Positions 7,623-15,471 of a stretch of DNA of 19,175 nucleotides are shown one piece after another; position 1 is the stretch's first letter, and the number at the start of each line of letters is the position of its first letter. The notes under the pieces were generated by a model. It was not told where the DNA came from. It searched no databases and was given only the letters and a program-made list of their open reading frames with translations. The translations under genes were made by a program, and so were the position numbers. This DNA is from an uncultured Acetatifactor sp. (lineage in GTDB: Bacteria > Bacillota > Clostridia > Lachnospirales > Lachnospiraceae). Location: the NCBI GenBank assembly GCA_910584435.1, contig CAJUAP010000071.1, positions 1 to 19,175 of the forward strand, read 5' to 3'.

Positions 7623-10600
7623 ATGGCGAAAATAAAGGTACATGAACTTGCTAAGGAGTTAGCTTTGCAAAGCAAAGAAATTGTAAGCTTTTTGCAGAAA
7701 CAGGGAATTGAAGCAAAAGCTGCGCAGAGCTCTGTAGACGAAGATGCTGCCGGGCTGGTGCGCAGAACATTCGGTAAGGCAATGCAGAGTGCAGATGCGC
7801 CGATGAAAGCAAAATCCGAAAAGGAAGTAGTCCGACCTGCGAAGGAAACTGCAAAGGAAGAGAATCCGCCTGCAAAGGATAAGATAAAGGAAGAAACTCC
7901 GTCTGCAAAAGAAACGGGAAAGAATAAGGAAGCGCAGTCTGCGAAGGAAACAGGAAAGAAAAAGGAAGAAGCGCAGCCTGTGAAGGAAACAGGGAAGAAA
8001 AAGGAAGAAGCGCAGCCTGCGAAGGAAACAGGAAAGAAAAAGGAAGAAGCGCAGTCTGCGAAGGAAACAGGAAAGAAAAAGGAAGAAGCGCAGCCTGCGA
8101 AGGAAACAGGAAAGAAAAAGGAAGAAGCGCAGCCTGTGAAGGAAGAAACGAAGAAAAAGGAAGAAATACGACCGGTGAAGGAATCAACAAAGGAAAAGGA
8201 AGAAGTAAAGCCTGTGAAGGAAGTAATAAAGAAAAAGGAAGAAGTAAAGTCTGTGAAAGAAACAATCAAGGAAGAAGCGACAAAAACTGTAAAAGAAGAG
8301 ATGAAGTCTGCCAGGACGATGAAGGAAACATCGAAACCGGCAAAGGCATCCGACACTGCGGCAGGTGATGCACCCAAGAAGAAAAAGATTATTATTATCA
8401 ATAATCCTCAAAATTCTGAGCGGCCGTCTCAGAGCAATAACAGCAGACCTCAGACAGGTCAGAATAATAAGAACAAGCATCAGAACAATCAAGGACAGGG
8501 ACAAGGGCAAAGTCAGAATCAGAACAGGTCTCAAAATAACCGCAGTGGACGCAAAACCCAAGTACAGACACCGGTGCGGATTAAACCTTTGACACCGCCA
8601 TCCCCTACACCGGCTGTACAAATGGTTCCTCCCAAACAGCCAACGAAGACGCGTCCGGAACAGACAGAGGATCGTCAGGTGGAAAAGGTGCCTGAACAGG
8701 CAATGGCGGGTGGAACGGGACAGCAGGCGCAGAATCAAAATGGCCGTCTGTCTGAAGAACGGCATGAAAAAGGTCAGAATGGGATAAATGTGCAGGAGAG
8801 TTCCCTTGCTGTAGGAAGTTCTCAGGACAATCGCAATCGGAAAAACCGCGATAACGCCGAAAACAGGGATAATAGAGAATCCAGGGACAGAGGTGTCAGA
8901 GAGAACAAGGAACCCAGAGACAGAGAGGGAAGAGACAGCAGAGAATCCAGGGACAGGGAGAACAGAGAATCCAGAGGCTTCAGAGACAATCGGGAATCCA
9001 GGGATAATCGGGACAATCGAGGAGAATTCAGGGATAATAAAGGCAGCAGGGGTAATAGAGATAATAGAGACAATAGAGATAATAGAGACAGTCGGGGCAG
9101 CAGAGATAACAAAGGATATGCCGGACAGGGAAACAGACAGGATCGCAGTCAATCTCAGTCCAAAGGGGGCAATAGCCAAAATGCAAGATATCAGGGTGAC
9201 AGACAAAACGGATATCAGAGAAACGGCAGACCGGGTAATGAAAATGGTCAGAATGATCGCCGGGGTCCGGGCGCTGGCCAGGGCGGCGGCCGCAATTATA
9301 ACGGCAGCCCGCGCGACGGCCGCGGCAATGGCGGACAGGGAGCCGGATACAGAGATAATAAGCCGGGCAAAGGATTTGTGGGAGAAACGCCTTCTAAGGA
9401 TATGGAAAAGAAGCGTGAAGAAGATAAGAGAAGGGCAAACAGCCAGGAGAAGGATAAGCGTTCCCGCAAGGATCATATCTATGAAGAAGAGGATACACTG
9501 AAAAACAAACCTGGCAGATTTATCAAACCGGAGAAGAAAAAGGAAGAAGTAGTAGAAGAAGTGATCAAGGTGGTCACTCTGCCGGAAATGATAACAATAA
9601 AAGACCTGGCAGATAAAATGAAACTCCAGCCGGCAGCCATCATTAAAAAATTATTCCTGGAAGGCAAGATAGTAACGGTAAATCAGGAGATTTCTTACGA
9701 GGATGCGGAAAATATTGCTATGGAGTACGAGATTCTCTGTGAAAAAGAAGTCAAGGTTGACGTTATTGAAGAGCTGCTGAAGGAAGAGGATGAGGATGAA
9801 ACTGTCCTTGTGGAGAGACCTCCGGTTATCTGCGTTATGGGACATGTGGATCATGGTAAAACTTCCCTGCTGGATGCAATTCGGAAGACAAATGTTACCG
9901 ATAGAGAGGCAGGAGGTATTACTCAGCATATTGGTGCGTATACTGTAACCGTGGGAGGGAGGAAGATTACCTTCTTAGATACGCCGGGGCACGAGGCATT
10001 TACTGCCATGCGTATGCGGGGTGCTAATTCCACCGACATTGCCATTCTGGTGGTTGCGGCGGATGACGGTGTAATGCCCCAGACAGTGGAAGCCATCAGC
10101 CATGCAAAGGCTGCCGGAATTGAGATTGTTGTTGCGGTAAATAAGATTGATAAACCTTCTGCAAATATTGACCGTGTAAAGCAGGAGCTGACAGAATACG
10201 AACTGATTGCAACTGACTGGGGCGGAAATACAGAGTTTGTTCCGGTTTCTGCAAAATCGGGAGAGGGTATTGAGAATCTGCTGGAGACCATTCTGCTGAC
10301 CGCGGATATACTGGAGCTGAAGGCAAATCCTGACAGGCGTGCAAGAGGGCTTGTGATTGAGGCCGAACTTGATAAAGGACGGGGGCCTGTGGCTACGGTT
10401 CTGGTGCAGAAAGGTACGCTGCATGTAGGAGATTTCATTTCCGCAGGAGCATGTCACGGCAAAGTCAGAGCCATGATTGATGACAAGGGGAGAAGAGTGA
10501 AGGAAGCAACACCTTCTATGCCGGTGGAAATTCTTGGATTATCCGATGTTCCCAGTGCAGGTGAGGTGTTCCTGGCACATGAGAATGATAAAACTGCCAG

Positions 10601-11315
10601 ATCCTATGCAGAGACCTACCTTGCGCAGAATAAAGAGAAAATGCTGGAAGACACCAAGAGCAAGATGTCCCTGGATGACCTGTTCTCACAGATTAAGGAA
10701 GGCAGTCTGAAGGAACTGAATCTGATTGTGAAGGCGGATGTACAGGGTAGTGTGGAAGCCGTGAAGCAGTCGCTGCTGAAGCTGTCCAACGAGGAAGTGG
10801 TGGTGAAATGTATCCACGGCGGTGTAGGCGCCATTAATGAATCGGACGTGACACTGGCAAGCGCTTCCAATGCAATCATTATCGGTTTCAACGTGAGGCC
10901 GGATGCCACTGCAAAAGCTACGGCAGAACGCGAAGGTGTGGATGTCAGACTGTATAAGGTAATCTATCAGGCCATTGAGGACGTGGAAGCTGCCATGAAG
11001 GGTATGCTGGATCCTGTATTTGAGGAAAAGGTCATCGGTCATGCGGAGGTAAGGCAGATATTTAAGGCTTCCCAGATTGGCAATATTGCAGGATCGTATG
11101 TGCTGGATGGTGTGATGCAGAGAGGATGCAAGATACGTATCAGCCGCGAGGGCACACAAATTTATGAAGGCAGTCTTGCTTCTCTGAAGCGATTCAAGGA
11201 CGATGTGAAAGAAGTGAAGGAAGGTTTTGAGTGCGGACTTGTATTTGAAGGATTTGACCAGATACAGGAGCTGGATGTGGTTGAAGCATATATTATGGTG
11301 GAAGTGCCTCGTTAG
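7623..11315 (+). CDS. infB: Translation initiation factor IF-2 with very long low-complexity linker
   Basis: GTPase that brings fMet-tRNA to the 30S subunit and promotes subunit joining. The start at 7623 (MAKIKVHELAKEL) has GGAGG 5-6 nt upstream; the ATG at 7611 overlaps that site. 1230 residues, longer than a typical IF-2. Order: short IF2_N domain (~1-55); low-complexity linker (~60-650) comprising a Lys/Glu repeat array, a Gln/Asn-rich stretch, an Arg/Asp/Asn/Ser-rich stretch and a Gly/Arg-rich stretch; second IF2_N domain (~655-705); GTPase domain with G1 GHVDHGKT (740-747), G3 DTPGHE (from 786), G4 NKID (840-843) and G5 SAK (876-878); then the elongation-factor-like domain II and the C-terminal fMet-tRNA-binding domains ending EAYIMVEVPR. 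All catalytic motifs are intact. Lies 31 nt after ylxQ. Confidence 0.97.
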   Translation: MAKIKVHELAKELALQSKEIVSFLQKQGIEAKAAQSSVDEDAAGLVRRTFGKAMQSADAPMKAKSEKEVVRPAKETAKEENPPAKDKIKEETPSAKETGKNKEAQSAKETGKKKEEAQPVKETGKKKEEAQPAKETGKKKEEAQSAKETGKKKEEAQPAKETGKKKEEAQPVKEETKKKEEIRPVKESTKEKEEVKPVKEVIKKKEEVKSVKETIKEEATKTVKEEMKSARTMKETSKPAKASDTAAGDAPKKKKIIIINNPQNSERPSQSNNSRPQTGQNNKNKHQNNQGQGQGQSQNQNRSQNNRSGRKTQVQTPVRIKPLTPPSPTPAVQMVPPKQPTKTRPEQTEDRQVEKVPEQAMAGGTGQQAQNQNGRLSEERHEKGQNGINVQESSLAVGSSQDNRNRKNRDNAENRDNRESRDRGVRENKEPRDREGRDSRESRDRENRESRGFRDNRESRDNRDNRGEFRDNKGSRGNRDNRDNRDNRDSRGSRDNKGYAGQGNRQDRSQSQSKGGNSQNARYQGDRQNGYQRNGRPGNENGQNDRRGPGAGQGGGRNYNGSPRDGRGNGGQGAGYRDNKPGKGFVGETPSKDMEKKREEDKRRANSQEKDKRSRKDHIYEEEDTLKNKPGRFIKPEKKKEEVVEEVIKVVTLPEMITIKDLADKMKLQPAAIIKKLFLEGKIVTVNQEISYEDAENIAMEYEILCEKEVKVDVIEELLKEEDEDETVLVERPPVICVMGHVDHGKTSLLDAIRKTNVTDREAGGITQHIGAYTVTVGGRKITFLDTPGHEAFTAMRMRGANSTDIAILVVAADDGVMPQTVEAISHAKAAGIEIVVAVNKIDKPSANIDRVKQELTEYELIATDWGGNTEFVPVSAKSGEGIENLLETILLTADILELKANPDRRARGLVIEAELDKGRGPVATVLVQKGTLHVGDFISAGACHGKVRAMIDDKGRRVKEATPSMPVEILGLSDVPSAGEVFLAHENDKTARSYAETYLAQNKEKMLEDTKSKMSLDDLFSQIKEGSLKELNLIVKADVQGSVEAVKQSLLKLSNEEVVVKCIHGGVGAINESDVTLASASNAIIIGFNVRPDATAKATAEREGVDVRLYKVIYQAIEDVEAAMKGMLDPVFEEKVIGHAEVRQIFKASQIGNIAGSYVLDGVMQRGCKIRISREGTQIYEGSLASLKRFKDDVKEVKEGFECGLVFEGFDQIQELDVVEAYIMVEVPR
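7905..8252 (+). repeat. 39-nt in-frame tandem repeat in infB linker
   Basis: A 36-nt leading unit (7905-7940) is followed by eight 39-nt units from 7941. The first five (7941-8135) encode [AV]KETGKKKEEAQ[PS] with almost no change; the next three (to 8252) are diverged, such as VKESTKEKEEVKP. The gradient from near-identical to diverged units suggests recent growth at the 5' side. Confidence 0.92.
8815..9115 (+). repeat. Arg/Asp/Asn/Ser-rich degenerate repeat region in infB
   Basis: Irregular short-period repeats encode runs such as NRDNRDNRDNRD and SRESRDREN, built from AATAGAGAT/AATAGAGAC-like units, clearest at 9053-9090. It forms part of the disordered linker of IF-2 and produces spurious long open frames on both strands. 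Confidence 0.75.
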
Positions 11316-11457
11316 AGGGCAGGAAGCAGTCCCGATTTCTGTGACGGATGACAGGCTGTCTGGCGAAATGATTTAGAATGTCCGCTGAAGCAGCCTGAAG
11401 CGGATTCGTCTGTGGGTGTATCAGCGGATGGATGCAGAACTGGAAGGTAATATCAAA

Positions 11458-11841
11458 ATGAGAAAAAACAGTGTAAAAAATACCCGTATTAACGGGGAAG
11501 TACAGAGGGTACTGGCGGAGACTATCCGGGGCGAGATAAAAGATCCCCGGATCAGCCCTCTGACAAGTGTTGTGGCGGTGGAAGTGGCGCCGGATCTGAA
11601 GAGCTGCAAGGCATGGATCAGTGTACTCGGTGATGAAGAAATGAAAAAGGCTACGCTGGAAGGGCTGAGAAGCGCTGAAGGATTTATCAAAAGGCAGCTG
11701 GCGAAAACAATAAATCTCCGCAATACACCGGAAATAACATTTGTTATGGACCAATCCATTGAGTATGGAGTCAATATGTCTTATAAAATTGATGAGGTGA
11801 TTGCGCAGGATAATCAGAATGCTCATGAAGAGTCCGGCTAA
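11458..11841 (+). CDS. rbfA: 30S ribosome-binding factor RbfA
   Basis: Small KH-like protein that binds the immature 30S subunit and assists 16S rRNA 5'-end processing. I chose ATG 11458 (MRKNSVKNTRINGEVQR), which starts at the conserved family N-terminus and gives 127 residues; a GTG at 11416 and an ATG at 11428 are open upstream but would add non-conserved residues. Family blocks are RINGEVQRVLAETIRGEIKD, PRISPLTSVVAVEVAPDLK and AWISVLG, plus the RNA-binding helix segment LRSAEGFIKRQLAK and LRNTPEITFVMDQSIEYG. A 142-nt spacer with no gene separates it from infB. The operon is then interrupted by 493 nt before nrnA. Confidence 0.95.
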   Translation: MRKNSVKNTRINGEVQRVLAETIRGEIKDPRISPLTSVVAVEVAPDLKSCKAWISVLGDEEMKKATLEGLRSAEGFIKRQLAKTINLRNTPEITFVMDQSIEYGVNMSYKIDEVIAQDNQNAHEESG

Positions 11842-11866
11842 GAAATGTCAACAGGAAATTTTAACA

Positions 11867-12072
11867 GCATCTGCCCGGACAGTGCCCGGAACAAAGCTCG
11901 GAGATGCCCTTTGGACGAGCGTTGTTCCGCCGTTCATGGTACTGGGAGGGCAGATGCGGAACTTATAACAGGATCTGCCCGGACAGTGCCCGGAACAAAG
12001 CTCGGAGATGCCCTTTGGACGAGCGTTGTTCCGCCGTTCATGGTACTGGGAGGGCAGATGCGGAACTTATAA
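11867..12072 (+). repeat. Tandem pair of 104-bp palindromic elements
   Basis: The 100 bases at 11869-11968 recur without change at 11973-12072 (period 104). Each copy has nested complementary arms: an outer stem GCATCTGCCC (11867-11876) with GGGCAGATGC (11948-11957), a middle CAGTGCC/GGTACTG stem, and an inner GGAACAAAGCTCG/CGAGCGTTGTTCC stem with one mismatch. Copy 2 has GG in place of GC at the left end of the outer arm. This is the layout of a small dispersed palindromic repeat (MITE/REP-like) or a structured RNA. Short open frames across it change frame between copies and do not look coding. Confidence 0.9.
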
Positions 12073-12334
12073 TAGAGAAAGAAGTTTCAAGCCGGTAAGG
12101 AGTAATATAAGTCATTCCCGGAAGAAGGCAGTGGACGGGGCGGTGATTGTTTGTGCCGTTTTGGCGGGATGACAGGAAGGGGAATGTGTTAAATTCAGAA
12201 AGTTATGGTTTCGGCCGTTTCGGCGCAGAGGAAGCCATGGGCAGAGGATAAGCGCCGAAGGTGCGGCTTGGTGAATCGCGAGAATTGAGCTGTATTTTGG
12301 AGAGTCCCTTGCGGACAGGAATGAGGTTGAAATC
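12073..12334. other. Non-coding stretch before nrnA
   Basis: No gene recognised. An 8-bp inverted repeat (TTCGGCGC 12219-12226, GCGCCGAA 12252-12259) with a 25-nt loop is the only structure noted. No promoter with good -35 and -10 boxes was seen, so nrnA may still be read from upstream. Confidence 0.5.
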
Positions 12335-13315
12335 ATGTTGGATTTGTTGAAAGAATGTGAAAAGGCCGGCAGAATCGGCATCAGCGGGCATATCAGACCG
12401 GATGGTGATTGTGTGGGGGCATGCCTGGGATTGTGGCAGTATCTGAAGAAATGTCTGCCCCAGGCGTATGTCCGGGTGTTTTTGGAGAAACCGGCAGATA
12501 TTTTTGAAGAAATCAAGGGGTTTGGGGAGATTTGTTCCGAATTTCCCGAAGAGGAACCTTTTGATGTGTTTTTTGTAATAGACTGCGGAGCAGACAGATT
12601 GGGAGAGGCTGAGAAATATTTCAGGACGGCTGATAAAACGATTAATATTGATCATCATATCAGTAACCCGGGCAGCGGCAGTGTGAATTATATCAGGCCC
12701 CAGGTAGGATCTTCCAGTGAACTTGTCTATGACCTGATGGAAGAGGACAAGCTTGACCGTGACATTGCAATGGCTGTTTATATCGGCATCATCCATGATA
12801 CGGGTGTGTTCCAGTATTCCAACACCAGTCCGGCTACCATGGAAAAGGGTGCGAAACTGATTGGGTATGGTTTTGATTTTCCGAGATTGATTCAGGAAAC
12901 ATTTTACCAGAAGACCTATCTGCAGGCGCAGATTATGGGCAGGGCGTTGATGGAAAGCATCCGCTTTTTGGACGGGTGCTGTATTGTCAGCGCCATTGAC
13001 CGCAAAGTGATGGACTTCTATCATGTGGAACCGAAGGATCTGGATGGAATTGTGAACCAACTGCGCAATATTAAGGGTGTGGAATGTGCGATTTTTATGT
13101 ACCAGTCAGGGGTATTGGAATATAAGGTGAGCCTGCGGTCAAGCGAAAGGGTTAATGTGGCAAAGGTGGCCGCTTATTTTGGCGGCGGCGGACATGCAAG
13201 GGCAGCCGGTTGTACCATGAAAGGTACTTTTCATGACTGTATCAACAATCTTTCATTACATATTGAGCGGGAACTGTTATACTGCAGACCGCCGGAATTT
13301 ACAGCAGGAAAATGA
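12335..13315 (+). CDS. nrnA: Bifunctional oligoribonuclease/pAp phosphatase, DHH-DHHA1 family (NrnA)
   Basis: Degrades short RNA oligomers from the 5' end and dephosphorylates 3'-phosphoadenosine 5'-phosphate in the B. subtilis homolog. 326 residues, normal length. Metal-binding residues of the DHH domain are all visible: H19, D23 and D25 in GHIRPDGDCVGA; D83 in VIDCGA; D106-H107-H108 in NIDHHISN; D155 in HDTGVFQYSN. The C-terminal DHHA1 domain has the substrate-binding GGGGHARAAG motif. A GAGG-type ribosome binding site lies about 9 nt upstream. This gene commonly lies between rbfA and truB in Firmicutes. Its last codons form one arm of a 15-bp inverted repeat. Confidence 0.95.
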   Translation: MLDLLKECEKAGRIGISGHIRPDGDCVGACLGLWQYLKKCLPQAYVRVFLEKPADIFEEIKGFGEICSEFPEEEPFDVFFVIDCGADRLGEAEKYFRTADKTINIDHHISNPGSGSVNYIRPQVGSSSELVYDLMEEDKLDRDIAMAVYIGIIHDTGVFQYSNTSPATMEKGAKLIGYGFDFPRLIQETFYQKTYLQAQIMGRALMESIRFLDGCCIVSAIDRKVMDFYHVEPKDLDGIVNQLRNIKGVECAIFMYQSGVLEYKVSLRSSERVNVAKVAAYFGGGGHARAAGCTMKGTFHDCINNLSLHIERELLYCRPPEFTAGK

Positions 13316-13344
13316 GCAAAGGATTCTTGCCGGCGGTCTGCAGT
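13281..13344 (+). other. 15-bp inverted repeat spanning the nrnA stop codon
   Basis: Bases 13281-13295 (within the last nrnA codons) are exactly complementary to 13330-13344, with a 34-nt loop that contains the nrnA stop (13313-13315). The right arm ends 41 nt before the truB start. No U-tract follows, so it is not a standard terminator. Confidence 0.8.
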
Positions 13345-13385
13345 CGGGATTCATGGCAAGTTTTAAGGGTGCGCAGTATAAAATT

Positions 13386-14354
13386 ATGATAAACGGAATT
13401 GTGATAATCCATAAAGAAGCAGGATATACTTCTCATGATGTGGTGGCGAAGATGAGGGGTATCTGCGGACAGAAAAAAATCGGCCATACGGGAACCCTGG
13501 ATCCGGAGGCTGTGGGAGTACTTCCGGTCTGTCTGGGGAGTGCAACGAAGCTTTGTGATATGCTGACGGATAGAGAGAAAGAGTATGTGGCGGAGCTTTT
13601 GCTGGGAGTGGAGACGGATACCCAGGACACAACGGGGCAGATTCTGGCGGAACATTCTGTGACGGTATCGGAAGAGGATGTACGCAGGGTATGTGCCGGG
13701 TTCATAGGGGAGTATGCACAGATACCCCCCATGTATTCTGCGTTGAAAGTGAATGGAAAAAAGCTGTATGAATTGGCCAGGGCAGGAAAAGAAGTAGAAC
13801 GCAAAGCGCGTCCGGTGGCGATCAGGGAGCTGGAAATCATAGAATGCAGACTGCCTGTTGTAGTGTTCCGCGTAGTCTGCTCTAAGGGAACCTATGTCAG
13901 AACCTTATGTGCCGACATAGGAGATAAGCTGGGATGCGGCGGCACCATGCAGCGTCTGACACGTACCAGGGCGGGGGGGTTTCGTCTGGAAGATGCCGTT
14001 ACCCTGGCGCAGCTGCAGCAGAAAAAAGAGGAAGGGAAGCTGTCAGAGACAGTCCTTCCGGTGGACAGCGTATTTACAGACTGTCCTGCATTACATGTAT
14101 GTGAGAAATATCTGAAGCTGTTGGAGAACGGCAATTTTATTGCGGTGGAACAGACAGAAGAAAGAATGGTTTATCCTGCTGGAGAATGGGTACGTGTCTA
14201 TGGAAAGGGAGCCTTCCATGGGAGGAATGAATTCCGGGAGGGAAGTGTCTTCCGCGAACCGGAGGAAGAGTTTGCGGGGATTTATACTTATGATACAGAG
14301 CGAGGATGTTATAAGCCGGTGAAGATGTTCCTGCCCTTTGCTTCCCCTGTCTGA
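13386..14354 (+). CDS. truB: tRNA pseudouridine(55) synthase TruB
   Basis: Makes pseudouridine 55 in the T-arm of tRNAs. The start at ATG 13386 (MINGIVIIHKEAGYTSHDVV) matches the family N-terminus and gives 322 residues; upstream ATGs at 13353 and 13233 are open but add unrelated residues, the latter overlapping nrnA. The ribosome binding site is poor (AAGGG at 13365-13369 is far upstream), so translation may depend on local RNA structure. Catalytic Asp39 is in GHTGTLDPEA. Other family motifs are PPMYSALKVNGKKLYELAR and VVCSKGTYVRTLCADIG. The C-terminal ~80 residues form a PUA-like tail (ENGNFIAVEQ...). Cytoplasmic. Confidence 0.94.
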   Translation: MINGIVIIHKEAGYTSHDVVAKMRGICGQKKIGHTGTLDPEAVGVLPVCLGSATKLCDMLTDREKEYVAELLLGVETDTQDTTGQILAEHSVTVSEEDVRRVCAGFIGEYAQIPPMYSALKVNGKKLYELARAGKEVERKARPVAIRELEIIECRLPVVVFRVVCSKGTYVRTLCADIGDKLGCGGTMQRLTRTRAGGFRLEDAVTLAQLQQKKEEGKLSETVLPVDSVFTDCPALHVCEKYLKLLENGNFIAVEQTEERMVYPAGEWVRVYGKGAFHGRNEFREGSVFREPEEEFAGIYTYDTERGCYKPVKMFLPFASPV

Positions 14355-14436
14355 TGCAGAAGATGTAACAGGGCAGGGGAGTTTTGTTTGTCCTGTGATG
14401 TGGAGAATGTATGCCGGGAAGGAAAGGTGGAGCTGT

Positions 14437-15399
14437 TTGGAGATTATAGCAAATACGACACAATTTTATCTGCAGAGGGAAACGGCGGCGGCCATCGGCA
14501 AATTTGACGGGATTCATATTGGCCACAGAAGGCTTCTGGAAGAGGTGATGTCCCGCAGAAAGGATGGTCTGGCAGTCTGCGTGTTTACATTTGATCCACC
14601 GCCGGCAGTAGTATTCGGAGGGCATTCCGGCAGGAAGGGAGAAGCTTCTTCTATGCTTGTTTTGAACACCAGGGATGAAAAACGCCTCCTTTTTGAAAGA
14701 ATGGGAGTGGATATTCTTATAGAGTTCCCGTTGAACGGGGAGACCGCAGCCATCAAACCGGAGGTTTTTGCATATGAAATTCTTGCAAAGCAGATGAATG
14801 TCCGGTTTCTGGCAGCGGGCAGGGACTTATCCTTTGGGGCGAAGGGAGCGGGAAATGCGGCGCTTTTACAGAAGCTTGGTCCTGAACTGGGGTTTGATTT
14901 CATGACCATAGACAAAGTGTGTATGTCAGGTTATGAAGTCAGTTCCACATTGGTGCGGAGCAAGGTGGAAGAGGGTGATATGGAGATGGCGGAGCGCCTG
15001 CTGGGGATGCCGTATATGATTGCAGGTAAGGTGGAGAGGGGAAATCAGCTGGGAAGAACCCTGGGCTTCCCTACAATTAACATATCACCTGCAGAGAATA
15101 AGCTTTTGCCTCCTAATGGAGTCTACTTTTCAGAGGTTCGTTATAATGGGATGCTCCTCTCCCATGGGAGAGGAGCATTATACCGCGGTATCAGCAATGT
15201 GGGTTATAAACCTACGGTTTCGCACAATCCGATTCTGGGGGTGGAAACGTATCTGTATGATTTTGAAGAAGAGATTTACGGAGAAGAGGTAGAAATTTAT
15301 CTGTATAAATTTCACAGACCGGAACAGCGATTTGACAGTGTGGAACAGCTGCGTGAACAGTTGAAAGAAGATATTGCTGCCCGTGATAAGGAGCCGTAA
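14437..15399 (+). CDS. ribF: Bifunctional riboflavin kinase/FAD synthetase RibF
   Basis: Converts riboflavin to FMN and then FAD. I place the start at TTG 14437 (reads LEIIANTTQFYLQRETAAAIG); AAGGTGG (14424-14430) is 6 nt upstream and the family N-terminus begins here. An ATG at 14338 would overlap truB and add 33 unrelated residues. 320 residues. The FAD-synthetase domain has GKFDGIHIGH (21-30), TFDPPPAVVFG and SSTLVRSKVEEGD. The kinase domain has GKVERGNQLG and GRTLGFPTIN (from about 206), PPNGVYF and NVGYKPTVS. About eight residues (240-247, LLSHGRGA) appear extra relative to the family and are encoded by a perfect palindrome. It is the last gene of the operon; rpsO, often next in Firmicutes, is absent here. 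Confidence 0.94.
   Translation: MEIIANTTQFYLQRETAAAIGKFDGIHIGHRRLLEEVMSRRKDGLAVCVFTFDPPPAVVFGGHSGRKGEASSMLVLNTRDEKRLLFERMGVDILIEFPLNGETAAIKPEVFAYEILAKQMNVRFLAAGRDLSFGAKGAGNAALLQKLGPELGFDFMTIDKVCMSGYEVSSTLVRSKVEEGDMEMAERLLGMPYMIAGKVERGNQLGRTLGFPTINISPAENKLLPPNGVYFSEVRYNGMLLSHGRGALYRGISNVGYKPTVSHNPILGVETYLYDFEEEIYGEEVEIYLYKFHRPEQRFDSVEQLREQLKEDIAARDKEP
15151..15178 (+). repeat. 28-nt perfect palindrome inside ribF
   Basis: Bases 15151-15164 are exactly complementary to 15165-15178 (centre CCCATGGG). It encodes M-LLSHGRGA in a loop between conserved kinase strands NGVYFSEVRYNG and LYRGISNVGYKP. The inserted part looks like 24 nt, a whole number of codons. Confidence 0.9.
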
Positions 15400-15421
15400 T
15401 GAAATAGAGAAATAAATTTCT

Positions 15422-15471
15422 GTAACAAATTTCTTAACAATTTCTTAAAAACATATTGTAATATTTTGTAT
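15422..15471 (+). promoter_or_regulatory. Putative PhoP box upstream of the phosphate transporter
   Basis: Direct repeats of a TTAACA-like hexamer at about 11-bp spacing: GTAACA (15422), TTAACA (15434), TTAAAA (15445), TTGTAA (15456) and TTGTAT (15466). Gram-positive PhoP binds TT(A/T/C)A(C/T)A repeats one helical turn apart. The array would span about -69 to -20 relative to the start predicted from the -10 at 15479-15484, the usual place for a PhoP-activated promoter. Confidence 0.6.

Noticed and set aside
8184..9476. Long minus-strand open frame (430 codons) opposite infB, and a second one at 7651-8265
   Set aside because: They mirror the low-complexity Lys/Glu and Arg/Asp/Asn codons of the IF-2 linker, lack domains and ribosome binding sites, and IF-2 on the other strand is certain.
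11867..12072. CRISPR-like array
   Set aside because: Only two units, directly abutting, with no short-repeat/unique-spacer alternation and no cas genes.
11845..12098. Overlapping 75- and 64-codon open frames over the 104-bp tandem repeat
   Set aside because: The period of 104 is not a multiple of three, so each copy is read in a different frame; no family resemblance. The sequence is better explained as a palindromic repeat.
14329..14385. Possible terminator between truB and ribF (CCTGCCCT pairing with AGGGCAGG, then GGAGTTTTGTTT)
   Set aside because: The loop is long, alternative pairings compete, and the T-run is interrupted and separated from the stem; truB and ribF are usually co-transcribed.
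15408..15421. AGAAAT-AA-ATTTCT hairpin after ribF as a terminator
   Set aside because: Short, nearly all A-T, and without a U-tract; it would be unstable as RNA.
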